Part shown: in pieces, positions 38,207 through 46,727 of the stretch
Layout: each line of letters starts with the position of its first letter
How positions within the stretch are numbered: position 1 is the stretch's first letter
NCBI GenBank assembly: GCA_030440445.1
Contig: CP098528.1
Coordinates: 3,162,001 to 3,226,000 of the forward strand
Length of the DNA: 64,000 nt
Source of the DNA: Halomonas sp. KG2
Lineage (GTDB): Bacteria; Pseudomonadota; Gammaproteobacteria; Pseudomonadales; Halomonadaceae
Direction: 5' to 3'
Position numbers and translations under genes: made by a program
Notes under the pieces: generated by a model
The model's input: only the letters and a program-made list of their open reading frames with translations
Told to the model about the DNA's origin: nothing
Database searches by the model: none

Positions 38207-39763
38207 TCACGCGGCAATTGACTCGCCCGAAGCAGCCATAATTTCTTCTTTCGATACGCCCGGGCCGAACTCAGCAGAGATATGCCCCTTGCTCATCACC
38301 AACACCCTATGCGGTATACTCAAACATTCACTTACCTCAGACGTTGTAAAGATCACCGCTAATCCCTGGCGTGCTCCTTGGCTCAACAGCTTGAAGACCT
38401 CCGCCTTAGCGCCAATATCGATACCACGGCTCGGCTCATCGAGCATGATGACGTCTGGATTGGTTGCTAACATTTTACCAATAACCACTTTCTGTTGATT
38501 ACCGCCAGACAATGAACCGATAGCAGCCTCTCCTCCGTCTGTTTTGATATGTACGTTACCGATAGCAGAAGTGATCATGTCCTCCTCCAAACGAGATGAG
38601 GTAAGTCCCTGGCGAGTAAATGCCTGGATGCTAGCTAGCGACAGATTTCTACCTACTGTCATCGTAGGCACCAACCCATCACGCTGGCGGTCTTCAGGCA
38701 CAAGTACCAGCCCCTTCTCGATTCGCTGCGCAATGCTGCAATGCGATATATCATTTGAGTGGAGTAACACATCTCCCTGAGACTGCCGAGTTCGCCCTGC
38801 CACACACTCTAATAACTCAGTACGTCCAGCGCCCATCAGTCCATAAATGCAAACTATCTCGCCTGCACGTACATCAAGTGTGAGGTCATCAACTACATAC
38901 CGTCCCGCCACTTTGTCATCGCTTACACAAAGATTCTGAACAGAGAGCGCTACATCGCCCTGCTCATACCCTGTTGGCGGTGCGCCAAGATTGAAGCTTT
39001 CCCCCACCATATGCCTAACAATCCACTGTAGATCTATGTCACAACGCGGCGCATAAGCCGTCATAACGCCATCTCGAAGGACGACAGCATGGTCAGTAAT
39101 CTGGAGCGCCTCTTCCAGATGGTGGGAAATATAAACAATCGACACGCCCTTGCTTTTTAGATCTCTGACCACTTTGAATAGCGTTTCGACTTCCGATGCG
39201 CTCAATGCGGAAGTGGGTTCATCCATAATCAGAATGCGCGAATCCTTTGACAGCGCCCTAGCAATTTCTACAATTTGTTGCTGACCCACCCGTAGGTCTT
39301 CAACGGCTGTCAGAGGATGGATCGGTTCACCTAGCTCGTCCATTAGTCGTTCAGCTTGGCGAGCTTCCTCTTTATAGCCGACGCTACCACTAGCCTTGGT
39401 AAGCTCGCGTCCCATAAAAATGTTATCGCGAACATTTAGGTTGGGGGCCAAACTTAATTCTTGGTGGATGATGGTAATGCCCAGCGCTTCCGCATCTGAT
39501 GGTGATGAGAAGTAAACGCTCTTTTCTTCCAAGAAAATCTCGCCTGATGTCTGGGTAATAACCCCAGACAAAATCTTCATTAAAGTGGATTTACCCGCCC
39601 CATTTTCGCCAAAGAGCGTCGTTACCTGGCCTCTATGTATATCGAAATTCACCTCTTTCAGTGCTTGTACCGCACCGAAGCGTTTTTCGATATTGCGAGC
39701 AGAAAGAATCACCTCATGTGAAGCCGCTTTTGCTACTGATAATGATTTTTCATTGTTATACAT
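38207..39763 (-). CDS. Sugar ABC transporter ATP-binding protein (RbsA-type, two NBDs)
   Basis: 518 aa with two nucleotide-binding domains. The first has FGENGAGKSTLMKIL (about 53-67) and LRVGQQQIVEIARAL with LIMDEPTSALS; the second, degenerate as usual, has IYGLMGAGRTELLE and SLSGGNQQKVVIGKML with IMLDEPSRGID. This double-domain layout is typical of ribose/xylose/erythritol-class importers. AAGGAAC precedes the ATG. Between the DUF2291 gene (9 bases) and the permease gene, clearly one operon. Confidence 0.95.
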   Translation of the reverse strand: MYNNEKSLSVAKAASHEVILSARNIEKRFGAVQALKEVNFDIHRGQVTTLFGENGAGKSTLMKILSGVITQTSGEIFLEEKSVYFSSPSDAEALGITIIHQELSLAPNLNVRDNIFMGRELTKASGSVGYKEEARQAERLMDELGEPIHPLTAVEDLRVGQQQIVEIARALSKDSRILIMDEPTSALSASEVETLFKVVRDLKSKGVSIVYISHHLEEALQITDHAVVLRDGVMTAYAPRCDIDLQWIVRHMVGESFNLGAPPTGYEQGDVALSVQNLCVSDDKVAGRYVVDDLTLDVRAGEIVCIYGLMGAGRTELLECVAGRTRQSQGDVLLHSNDISHCSIAQRIEKGLVLVPEDRQRDGLVPTMTVGRNLSLASIQAFTRQGLTSSRLEEDMITSAIGNVHIKTDGGEAAIGSLSGGNQQKVVIGKMLATNPDVIMLDEPSRGIDIGAKAEVFKLLSQGARQGLAVIFTTSEVSECLSIPHRVLVMSKGHISAEFGPGVSKEEIMAASGESIAA

Positions 39764-39772
39764 AAAAGTTCC

Positions 39773-40417
39773 TTACTCTATGACCGCTATACTCACAGGA
39801 GTAATTAGCCAGTTCTTGGGATTGATCATGGTGAAGGAACCGACTATCTCTAACGTTTTCCCAGTTAAATCTCGCTCCAAAATATCCGCCAACACTTTCT
39901 TTTTCATTTCATCATTTAGTGCCGCACCCACATCTTGGTATTCGATCTGATTGGTAAAATCGCCAAATTGAATATCTCCGGTTGTATCTCGCAGCGTAGT
40001 GCCATTAATCGCCGGACCAGTCTGCACACGGATTTCTATCTCTGAAGGCACATCAGCAACCTCGATGGTGTAAACACCCGCTCGACTTTCCACTGCAGTC
40101 CCCATCAATGAAACCGGCACAATATGTCCAATACCAGCTGCGATACCATATTTATCGCCAGCCCCGCTTGCATCCTGGAGCACTTCCGAAGCTAATACTG
40201 GAGCACTGACAGCATTCGCCTCGATATACGCTTGCACATCAGGGAAGTTCTCCTGCGCAAACTGCTGTGGCGAAAAACCTACCGCACTCTCAAGTTCGGT
40301 GAGGTTAACCACTTTGGTATCAAACACCATTAGTGCAAATAGTATTAAAACAAATGCCCCTGCGGTATAAACTTTTATTGGCTTATCACGGGGCACCGAA
40401 CTTGATGTCATCGACAT
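39773..40417 (-). CDS. DUF2291 family membrane-anchored protein
   Basis: 214 aa from the ATG at 40417, chosen because GGAG lies 5 bases before it (an ATG six codons upstream lacks an RBS). One hydrophobic N-terminal segment (about 14-32, IKVYTAGAFVLILFALMVFD) anchors a periplasmic domain with FTNQIEYQDVGAALND (about 155-170). DUF2291 proteins are repeatedly encoded with ribose-type ABC importers and polyol genes, as here, but have no defined function. The spacing of 9 bases to the ATPase gene suggests an accessory of transport. Confidence 0.85.
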   Translation of the reverse strand: MSMTSSSVPRDKPIKVYTAGAFVLILFALMVFDTKVVNLTELESAVGFSPQQFAQENFPDVQAYIEANAVSAPVLASEVLQDASGAGDKYGIAAGIGHIVPVSLMGTAVESRAGVYTIEVADVPSEIEIRVQTGPAINGTTLRDTTGDIQFGDFTNQIEYQDVGAALNDEMKKKVLADILERDLTGKTLEIVGSFTMINPKNWLITPVSIAVIE

Positions 40418-40466
40418 AACCACTCCGGCTATCATTGTATTTATTAATATAAAAACAGAACCACCG

Positions 40467-41576
40467 CTATTTTTTCCAGTCAGGCATCAATACAACCTTT
40501 AACGCATCAGGATCATTACGCATTAGATCTAGCCCTTCATGGAAATTTTTTAACGGTAATTTGTGAGTGACCACATGGTCTGTTGGGAAATCACCATTGC
40601 CGATACCTTCGATCACAAGTGGGTAACAATATGGGCCTAAGTGTGCACCCAATACATCCAACTCTTTACGGTCACTGATAATGCTCCAATCGACAGTAAC
40701 GGGCTCTTTGAATACACTAAACTCAACAAAGCGGCCAAGCTTACGAATCATATGAAGCCCTTGTTCTACCGACTGTACTGCACCACTGGCTTCAATATAG
40801 ATATCGCAGCCATAACCTTCAGTAATGCCTTTCACATAATCAACAACATCAACTTCAGCAGGGTTGAGAATAATATCAGCGCCAAATTGCTTGGCTAATT
40901 CCAGGCGTTTATTGTTGAGGTCTAACACAACAAGCGTGGAAGCTCCTGACTTCTTGATCGCTCCTATCATGCCAAGCCCCAAAGTGCCCGCACCTGAGAG
41001 CACTACTACATCACCCAACTCAACCTGGGCACGTTTAACAGCGTGTAGGGAACAGGAATAAGGCTCTACAAGTACAGCTTTTTCTATCGGTAGCTCATCT
41101 GGTAATTTGTGATTGATAGCCTCTTTGGGGAATACCATGTACTCGGCCATGCCACCGTTTACGTTGTTCTGAAAGCCATATACGTCGTGCTTTTCGCACA
41201 TCCAATACTGCCCGCGATTACAGAAGCGGCACCCCCAACAAGGCACAATCTGCTCAGAAATAATGCGATCACCAATTTCAAAACTCTTTACATCTTCACC
41301 GAAGGCCACAACATGGCCGATAAACTCATGACCTGGGATCATCGGCGCTTTTATGTACGCGGGCTGAGTATCATCTCCCCAAAAGCTGGGAGCGCCTTCG
41401 TATGCTTTTAGATCACCTGCGCAGATGCCACATGCTTCGACCTTAATCAGTACCTCTCCCTCTCCCACCTTAGGCACATCGACCTCTTCAAGGCGATAAT
41501 CACCAGGGGCGTAGGCAACAACGGCTTGCATTGTCAGCGGCAATTGAGTGTGGCTATCGTTATCGGTGTTACGCAT
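40467..41576 (-). CDS. Zinc-dependent polyol dehydrogenase, erythritol/L-threitol dehydrogenase-like
   Basis: 369 aa MDR dehydrogenase. Catalytic zinc ligands are the Cys in CGICAGDLKAYEG (about 50-62) and GHEFIGHVV (about 85-93); the structural zinc loop CWGCRFCNRGQYWMC has four cysteines (about 114-128). The Rossmann loop is LSGAGTLGLGMIGAI (about 194-208). The CGICAGDLK-x-FWG and YGFQNNVNGGMAEYMVFP pattern and the C-terminal LGAHLGPYCYPLVIEG closely recall the erythritol/L-threitol dehydrogenase EltD described in Mycobacterium smegmatis; this comparison is from memory. It would oxidise a tetritol to erythrulose. AGGAG precedes the ATG. First gene of the transport operon. Confidence 0.85.
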   Translation of the reverse strand: MRNTDNDSHTQLPLTMQAVVAYAPGDYRLEEVDVPKVGEGEVLIKVEACGICAGDLKAYEGAPSFWGDDTQPAYIKAPMIPGHEFIGHVVAFGEDVKSFEIGDRIISEQIVPCWGCRFCNRGQYWMCEKHDVYGFQNNVNGGMAEYMVFPKEAINHKLPDELPIEKAVLVEPYSCSLHAVKRAQVELGDVVVLSGAGTLGLGMIGAIKKSGASTLVVLDLNNKRLELAKQFGADIILNPAEVDVVDYVKGITEGYGCDIYIEASGAVQSVEQGLHMIRKLGRFVEFSVFKEPVTVDWSIISDRKELDVLGAHLGPYCYPLVIEGIGNGDFPTDHVVTHKLPLKNFHEGLDLMRNDPDALKVVLMPDWKK

Positions 41577-42020
41577 GGATCACTCCTTATGTCTCTTGTG
41601 TTGTAGTAATATCTACGCCCGCATTACAAAAGATCTTAATATGCACATATGAATTAAGTACTTTCAGACCAATCGAGTCAATCCCTAGCACAATTTTTAA
41701 CTATTATACTTTAGGACTACAATGTAATTTATTGATTTTAATAATAAAAAAATAAACCTATTGGAGATTACTCATAAAGTCTGCATAATAATGAAACAAA
41801 ACCTTTCTTATATATGATCCAGCAACGTTCAAATGTTCACACCAATTGCCATCCACGCCCCCTCACTCCACGCAAAGTAAGCGCGCAACTAACCCGGCAT
41901 GCCAAAACTTGAGCATGCCTAAAGGAGTAACAGACGAAGATAGAACGTTAGCGCAGGAGAGAGGGAGGATCAGAATTCGCTAGCTAAAATACCCGACGCC
42001 TCGCAATTAATAAGCAGCTA
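41577..42020. promoter_or_regulatory. Region upstream of the dehydrogenase/transport operon
   Basis: 444 bases, A/T-rich at 41690-41800, without a gene. It must hold the promoter for the leftward dehydrogenase-transporter operon. AACGTTCAAATGTT at 41824-41837 is a partial palindrome carrying a GTTCA element like those near the tal/rpiB gap, so it may be a SorC-family site. No convincing terminator for the SorC gene was found. Confidence 0.4.
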
Positions 42021-43001
42021 TTAAGCTTGAACATCTCCCTGAGTGGCCTCATCGAGGCGAAGAATCGTATGAGCATTGGTGACGCTGGTCGCCAAGGTAT
42101 CAATGACCCCCGTACGTAGCGCACCCAGTATACCGACAGCCTTAGTATTCTCACTGGCGATAGCGATCACATCAGGAATACGGGTAAGATCCTGAATATT
42201 AAGCCCCACCACGCGCCCCTGCATGCGCGTATCAGAGGGTCGTCCGTGAATATCGATAAAATCATAGCCCATCATATCGCCCACCGTTCCAGAGAGCCGT
42301 GCTTCAGCGATCTCCTGGGCTGAGAACCACCCCATACGCACCATATTGCTATCTTCGCTCACGTCACCAACGCCAATCAGAGCAGTGTCTGCGCGTCGAG
42401 CGCGATCTAACGTCTGGCGTACGGTGGAGTTTTCATACAAGGAATCCCTTAGCTCGCTGTTCTGAACCAAAGCAGGGGCATATAGGGTCTCACTATCACC
42501 TCCGAACCGACTCGCCAACCGTCGACAAATATGATCAGGGTTCATATGCTCACCCGCGCGCAACGAGCCGCCAATCGCACAGACAAAAGACACATTTAAA
42601 GACTCTGCCCGGAAAACGTTATCAGCCACAGCGGCGACGTTACGTCCCATCCCAACCGCCACAATCTGACCATCCGTCAAACTGCGTGAAAGATGATCAG
42701 CCACCAGACTCGCGACTGCCGAGCGCTGTACATCAGGGTCGGAATTATCCAACGCAATCAGCGCTCGCTTTAGACCAAAGCGCCGTTTTAACTCCTGCTC
42801 AATCTCAACACTAACAGCAGGATGCAAACGCACCCGAACATCAACAATGCCTTCCGCCTGCGCGCGCTTTAGCAGCCGCCCTATCCGCACACGCGAATGC
42901 CCAAGCCTTTTAGCAATAACTTCCTGCGTCTCCCCCTGCACATAGTAGAGCGTTGAAATTTCTGTCATTAAGTCAATATCTGCAGCGTCTTGACCATTCA
43001 T
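42021..43001 (-). CDS. SorC-family sugar-binding transcriptional regulator
   Basis: 326 aa from the ATG at 43001 (a GTG three codons upstream is also possible). The N-terminal HTH (about 15-55) is YYVQGETQEVIAKRLGHSRVRIGRLLKRAQAEGIV, and the rest is the SorC/DeoR-type phosphosugar-binding domain, with VGMGRNVAAVADNV (about 117-130) and DTALIGVGDVSEDSNMVR (about 209-226). Regulators of this class respond to phosphorylated sugar intermediates. Its place inside the island, after the kinase gene and before the transporter operon, makes it the expected regulator of the whole pathway. A terminator separates it from the kinase gene. Confidence 0.9.
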   Translation of the reverse strand: MNGQDAADIDLMTEISTLYYVQGETQEVIAKRLGHSRVRIGRLLKRAQAEGIVDVRVRLHPAVSVEIEQELKRRFGLKRALIALDNSDPDVQRSAVASLVADHLSRSLTDGQIVAVGMGRNVAAVADNVFRAESLNVSFVCAIGGSLRAGEHMNPDHICRRLASRFGGDSETLYAPALVQNSELRDSLYENSTVRQTLDRARRADTALIGVGDVSEDSNMVRMGWFSAQEIAEARLSGTVGDMMGYDFIDIHGRPSDTRMQGRVVGLNIQDLTRIPDVIAIASENTKAVGILGALRTGVIDTLATSVTNAHTILRLDEATQGDVQA

Positions 43002-43048
43002 GCTTTGCACCCAGGGACTGTTGAGGAGCGCTTAATCAGGCTCAAAAA

Positions 43049-43077
43049 CGAGGCTCTCCAACACAAGAAGAGCCTCG
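43049..43077 (-). terminator. Rho-independent terminator between the kinase and SorC genes
   Basis: CGAGGCTCT (43049-43057) pairs with AGAGCCTCG (43069-43077), an 11-base loop between. On the minus strand TTTTTGAG follows. It lies 18 bases past the kinase stop. Confidence 0.8.
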
Positions 43078-43094
43078 CATGAACGCGTATAATG

Positions 43095-44831
43095 TCAGCT
43101 TGCCTCACATTTTTTCAACACAGGGATAAGAGCTTGAATAATCAATGCCAATGAAACTGACCCAGCATCAGGTGTCCCCAAGCTCTTTTCTGCCAATGGG
43201 CGAGCCCGCCCGACCCGAGGGAGTAATTTTGCCGTAGCCTCAGCGGCCTCACTGGCTGTATTCGCAGCAACTTCCCAGCAGGCCACTACGCTTTCCCCCT
43301 TTTCAGCTGCGCAGGATAAGGCATCGGCAACCGGTGCCAACACATCTACTAGCGTTTTATCACCCAGTTCAGCCTTGCCGAATGCCATTACCTGCTGACG
43401 CGCGCTCACCACCCCAGCCGCAAGACGCTGACTTGTGAGCGGCCTATCATTGCCAAACGACTCACCCAGTGCCTTCAAGATAACCCGCCAGATAGCGCCT
43501 GACGTACCCCCTGCCTTATCTGACCAGCGCTGACCTGCCCATTGCAGCACTGTTTCTGCCCCCGCGCCTCCATTGAGCGCTTCATTAGCGCCTTCAAGCG
43601 CCGCTTTACTGCCACGCTGCATGCCGATTCCATGGTCTCCATCACCAGCAACAGCATCAATTTGGCCTAACAGGTCACAATTATTATTGACAGTACTGGC
43701 CAGCACTTGCAGCGCATCGACCACTCCGCGCGCCAACTTGCGAGAAGACTCACTTGCCTCAGGAATCGCCTCTTGCACCACCACGTCTACTTCAGCTGGA
43801 TCCAACGCCTCTGCGGGTTTGACACTGCCTTTTCGATAGCCAGGCGCATCAGCCGCAGCGGTCCAAAGCGCCTCCATCTGCTGATCAAGCCAGAAAAACG
43901 TCAGTGAAACTCCAGCCATATCAAGACTAGTGACCAGCTCACCGACATCCGGCTCTACAATACTTATCCCTACTTCCTGCAATAACTCATCGATTTTACG
44001 GTAAATAACAAATAACTCTTCATACTTAACGGTGCCCAAACCATTGAGAATCACTGCGACACGGGCGCCTTGAACATTGATACCATCAGGAACTTCTTGC
44101 AGTAACCGGCTAACAAGCATTTCTGCCAAGCCATCCGCCGAGGGAGTATCAGTCTCATCAATTCCGGGCTCACCATGTATCCCCAGACCAATGGCCATCC
44201 TGCCCTCTGGCACATGAAAGAGCGAATCATCCGCTCCTGGCAGCGTACAGCCAGCAAACGCGACTCCGAACGAACGCGTGCAGCGATTTGCTTCCTTGGC
44301 GACAACAACCACCTCTTCAAGCGATAAACCCTGCTCAGCGGCAGCAGCAGCGGCTTTGAAAACCGTTAGATCACCTGCAATACCACGGCGCTTATCAAGC
44401 TCTTTCAAAGGGGCGCTGGCCACATCATCGGCAACCAAAACGATTTCACACGGAATACCTTCAGCTATCAAACGTTCACGCGCTTCACCAAAGTGCAGCA
44501 CATCACCCGCATAGTTACCAAACGAAAGCAACACGCCTCCCCCATTACTGGCCGCTTTGGCCACGGAGTAAACCTGCTGCGATGAAGGCGAGCAAAACAG
44601 ATTCCCCATAACAGCTCCATGAGCCAGCCCCTGCCCGACCAACCCTGCAAATGTTGGATAATGGCCGCTACCACCGCCAATCACGACAGCAACCGTACCC
44701 GGCTTACTGCGCGTGCTGCGCACAACGCCACCAGACACAGCCATAAGCTTATCGCGATGTGCAGCCACCAATCCTAAGCGGGCTTCTTCAGGGAAATCAC
44801 TTGGGTCATTGAATAGGCGTGTCATCGTCAT
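43095..44831 (-). CDS. Fused DhaK-DhaL kinase, probable erythrulose/dihydroxyacetone kinase
   Basis: 578 aa single-chain, ATP-dependent dihydroxyacetone-type kinase. The DhaK domain (about 1-335) has GGGSGHYP (about 52-59) and the substrate-binding histidine H219 in GLGIHGEPG, which forms a hemiaminal with the ketose. The DhaL domain (about 365-575) has the Mg-ATP motif GDGDH at 396-400. It begins TRLFNDPSDFPEE, like the kinases LerK/DerK reported for L- and D-erythrulose in Mycobacterium smegmatis; true glycerone kinases begin differently. With a polyol dehydrogenase and an RpiB-type isomerase nearby, a ketotetrose is the more likely substrate than dihydroxyacetone. A terminator follows. Confidence 0.88.
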   Translation of the reverse strand: MTMTRLFNDPSDFPEEARLGLVAAHRDKLMAVSGGVVRSTRSKPGTVAVVIGGGSGHYPTFAGLVGQGLAHGAVMGNLFCSPSSQQVYSVAKAASNGGGVLLSFGNYAGDVLHFGEARERLIAEGIPCEIVLVADDVASAPLKELDKRRGIAGDLTVFKAAAAAAEQGLSLEEVVVVAKEANRCTRSFGVAFAGCTLPGADDSLFHVPEGRMAIGLGIHGEPGIDETDTPSADGLAEMLVSRLLQEVPDGINVQGARVAVILNGLGTVKYEELFVIYRKIDELLQEVGISIVEPDVGELVTSLDMAGVSLTFFWLDQQMEALWTAAADAPGYRKGSVKPAEALDPAEVDVVVQEAIPEASESSRKLARGVVDALQVLASTVNNNCDLLGQIDAVAGDGDHGIGMQRGSKAALEGANEALNGGAGAETVLQWAGQRWSDKAGGTSGAIWRVILKALGESFGNDRPLTSQRLAAGVVSARQQVMAFGKAELGDKTLVDVLAPVADALSCAAEKGESVVACWEVAANTASEAAEATAKLLPRVGRARPLAEKSLGTPDAGSVSLALIIQALIPVLKKCEAS

Positions 44832-44919
44832 TTCCTATGGAATGAGGACAAACTGCTTTATCACAGCTTGTAGGGTGTTGTTATTAAAGTCAGCGCCGAC
44901 AAGTACAACCGGTTTTCGG

Positions 44920-45393
44920 TTACTTAATATGCAGCCGGGACTCATATTCGGTAATTTTTGCCACTTTCAGCTCGGATGCCCCACCTGGAAAAGTATTATC
45001 CAGAAAGGTTGAAACAATAGACTTAGCTAGCTCTGGACCAACAACTCTAGCGCCTAGCGTTACAATCTGCGCGTTATTACTGGTCTGCGCTTTAGCTGCT
45101 GAGTAAGTATCATGCGCCTGAGCAGCGCGTATCCCTGGAACCTTATTAGCAGAAATGGCTACGCCGATTCCCGTACCGCATACCAGTATGCCACGATCAA
45201 AGCGCCCCTCTTTAATGGCCGTAGCAACCTCAAAGGCAACATCCGGGTACATTACTGGCTGAGCATTAAACGTACCAAAATCTTCGACGTCATAGCCCAA
45301 CTCACGGATATAACTAATCAGGATCTCTTTCAGGTCGTAAGCGGCCTCATCACCGCCAATTGCGACTTTAAGAGAAGGCATTGCTCTAGACAT
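44920..45393 (-). CDS. RpiB/LacAB-family sugar-phosphate isomerase
   Basis: 157 aa. KVAIGGDEAAYDLKE (about 9-23) is the N-terminal substrate loop, and the catalytic cysteine is in ILVCGTGIGVAISANK (about 69-84); the phosphate-site region has DTYSAAKAQTSNNAQIVTLGARV. It interconverts aldose and ketose phosphates. Next to a DhaK-type kinase it could convert erythrulose 4-phosphate to erythrose 4-phosphate, as DerI/EryI do; ribose 5-phosphate is the alternative. GGGAGAGC precedes the ATG. First gene of the kinase operon, divergent from transaldolase. Confidence 0.88.
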   Translation of the reverse strand: MSRAMPSLKVAIGGDEAAYDLKEILISYIRELGYDVEDFGTFNAQPVMYPDVAFEVATAIKEGRFDRGILVCGTGIGVAISANKVPGIRAAQAHDTYSAAKAQTSNNAQIVTLGARVVGPELAKSIVSTFLDNTFPGGASELKVAKITEYESRLHIK

Positions 45394-45747
45394 TCATGCT
45401 CTCCCTTTCCAAACAATAGATACAAGGCAACTTTTAGCGATTCATGCTGAGACTCAGTCACAAACCATTTGCTAGCAGCGTTCAATCTACCACCAACTGT
45501 TCATTTGTAAATGACCCGATCATAGGATCAATCAGGAAAGATAAAGACGGCAAGACCATAAAGCCTATGCAATAAAGATTAAAATATTGATTTTTAATCA
45601 AAAATAAATCATTAAACTGCATAAATAAGTATCACTATACTTTTGTAGCATAGCGTAAAATCGCAAAAAATCGGCATTTTATTTGACTGATACGCCCGTA
45701 ATGCACAATCATTTGATCAGCAATCGTTCATTTTAAATGGAGACATC
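45394..45747. promoter_or_regulatory. Divergent regulatory region, isomerase/kinase operon versus tal-tkt
   Basis: 354 bases with no gene. It is A/T-rich at 45565-45690. Two palindromic elements stand out: TCATTTGTAAATGA (45501-45514, arms of 6) near the isomerase side and CATTTTAAATG (45729-45739) overlapping the transaldolase RBS. A shared ATTT..AAAT core preceded by GTTCA suggests one regulator, most simply the SorC protein. The sites must also contain promoters, but no good -35/-10 pair was fixed. Confidence 0.5.
45501..45514. promoter_or_regulatory. Palindrome TCATTT-GT-AAATGA, candidate operator
   Basis: A 14-bp inverted repeat located about 110 bases upstream of the isomerase start on its side of the divergent region. 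A related element lies at the transaldolase start. Assignment to the SorC regulator is inference. Confidence 0.5.
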
Positions 45748-46695
45748 ATGTCACTTCTGAATGAATTACGTGAGCACTCTCTGGTCGTGGCCGACACAGG
45801 CGATTTAGATGCTATAAACCGCTACCAGCCGCAAGACGCTACCACTAACCCCTCGCTCATTCTTAAAGCCTTCGAATTCCCTCACTACCAAACGATGATC
45901 GATAAGGTGGTTGCCGATTCTTGCTTTGAGAAGAGCAACCCAAGCCTTGTGGTTGACCGGCTTTCAGTTGCTATTGGTGAGCAGATATCCAAAGTGATAC
46001 CAGGACGAATTTCTACAGAAGTGTCCGCACATCTCTCTTTTGATACGGAAGCGAGCATCCGTAAAGCCTACGAATTGATAGAACGCTATGAAGAGCTCGG
46101 CATCCAGCGTGACCGAGTACTCATCAAACTTGCTGCCACCTGGGAAGGGATTCGCGCCGCCGAGCAGTTAGAACGCGAAGGCATCAATTGCAACTTAACG
46201 CTTCTGTTCAGCGACGCTCAGGCCCAAGCCTGCTTTGATGCTGGGGTCTATCTGATTTCGCCTTTCGTTGGTCGCGTTAGCGATTGGTATAAACATAAAA
46301 CAGGCAAACAATTCACACCAGACGATGATCCCGGCGTGCTATTCGTCAAGGGGATTTGCGGGAGGGCTGCTGCTGGCAATTATGAAACGGTCGTTATGGG
46401 GGCAAGTTTTCGTACGACAGATCAAGTCTTGGCATTAGCGGGCTGTCATCGCCTGACTATCTCGCCCTCGCTGCTTGAGCAACTTAACAGCCTGGAGGGG
46501 AATTTAACTCCCACTATTGAGTTCCACAAGGCTAAACATATTGCCCCCTCACCATTATCAGAACCGAGGTTTCGCTGGGAACACAATCTAGACGCCATGG
46601 CTAACGACATGTTGGCAGATGGTATCCGGCGTTTCGCCAGCGATCAGCAAACGTTAGAGACACTCATTGCTCAACGCTTAACGGCTGGCGACTAA
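45748..46695 (+). CDS. tal: Transaldolase
   Basis: 315 aa, the classical bacterial transaldolase of the pentose phosphate pathway, moving a dihydroxyacetone unit between sedoheptulose 7-phosphate and glyceraldehyde 3-phosphate to form erythrose 4-phosphate and fructose 6-phosphate. The Schiff-base lysine is K127 in [21 protein letters not shown] (about 144-152) and [13 protein letters not shown] are conserved. GGAG lies 5 bases before the ATG. Followed by transketolase 32 bases later, and divergent from the isomerase gene. It would connect erythrose 4-phosphate from the island to central metabolism. Confidence 0.96.
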   Translation: MSLLNELREHSLVVADTGDLDAINRYQPQDATTNPSLILKAFEFPHYQTMIDKVVADSCFEKSNPSLVVDRLSVAIGEQISKVIPGRISTEVSAHLSFDTEASIRKAYELIERYEELGIQRDRVLIKLAATWEGIRAAEQLEREGINCNLTLLFSDAQAQACFDAGVYLISPFVGRVSDWYKHKTGKQFTPDDDPGVLFVKGICGRAAAGNYETVVMGASFRTTDQVLALAGCHRLTISPSLLEQLNSLEGNLTPTIEFHKAKHIAPSPLSEPRFRWEHNLDAMANDMLADGIRRFASDQQTLETLIAQRLTAGD

Positions 46696-46727
46696 CGATA
46701 ACTATCAACATTCAAGGCATAATCGAT

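Noticed and set aside
42299..42814. 171-codon open frame opposite the SorC regulator
   Set aside because: Composition typical of an antisense frame, rich in Arg, Ser, His and Pro; no start signal.
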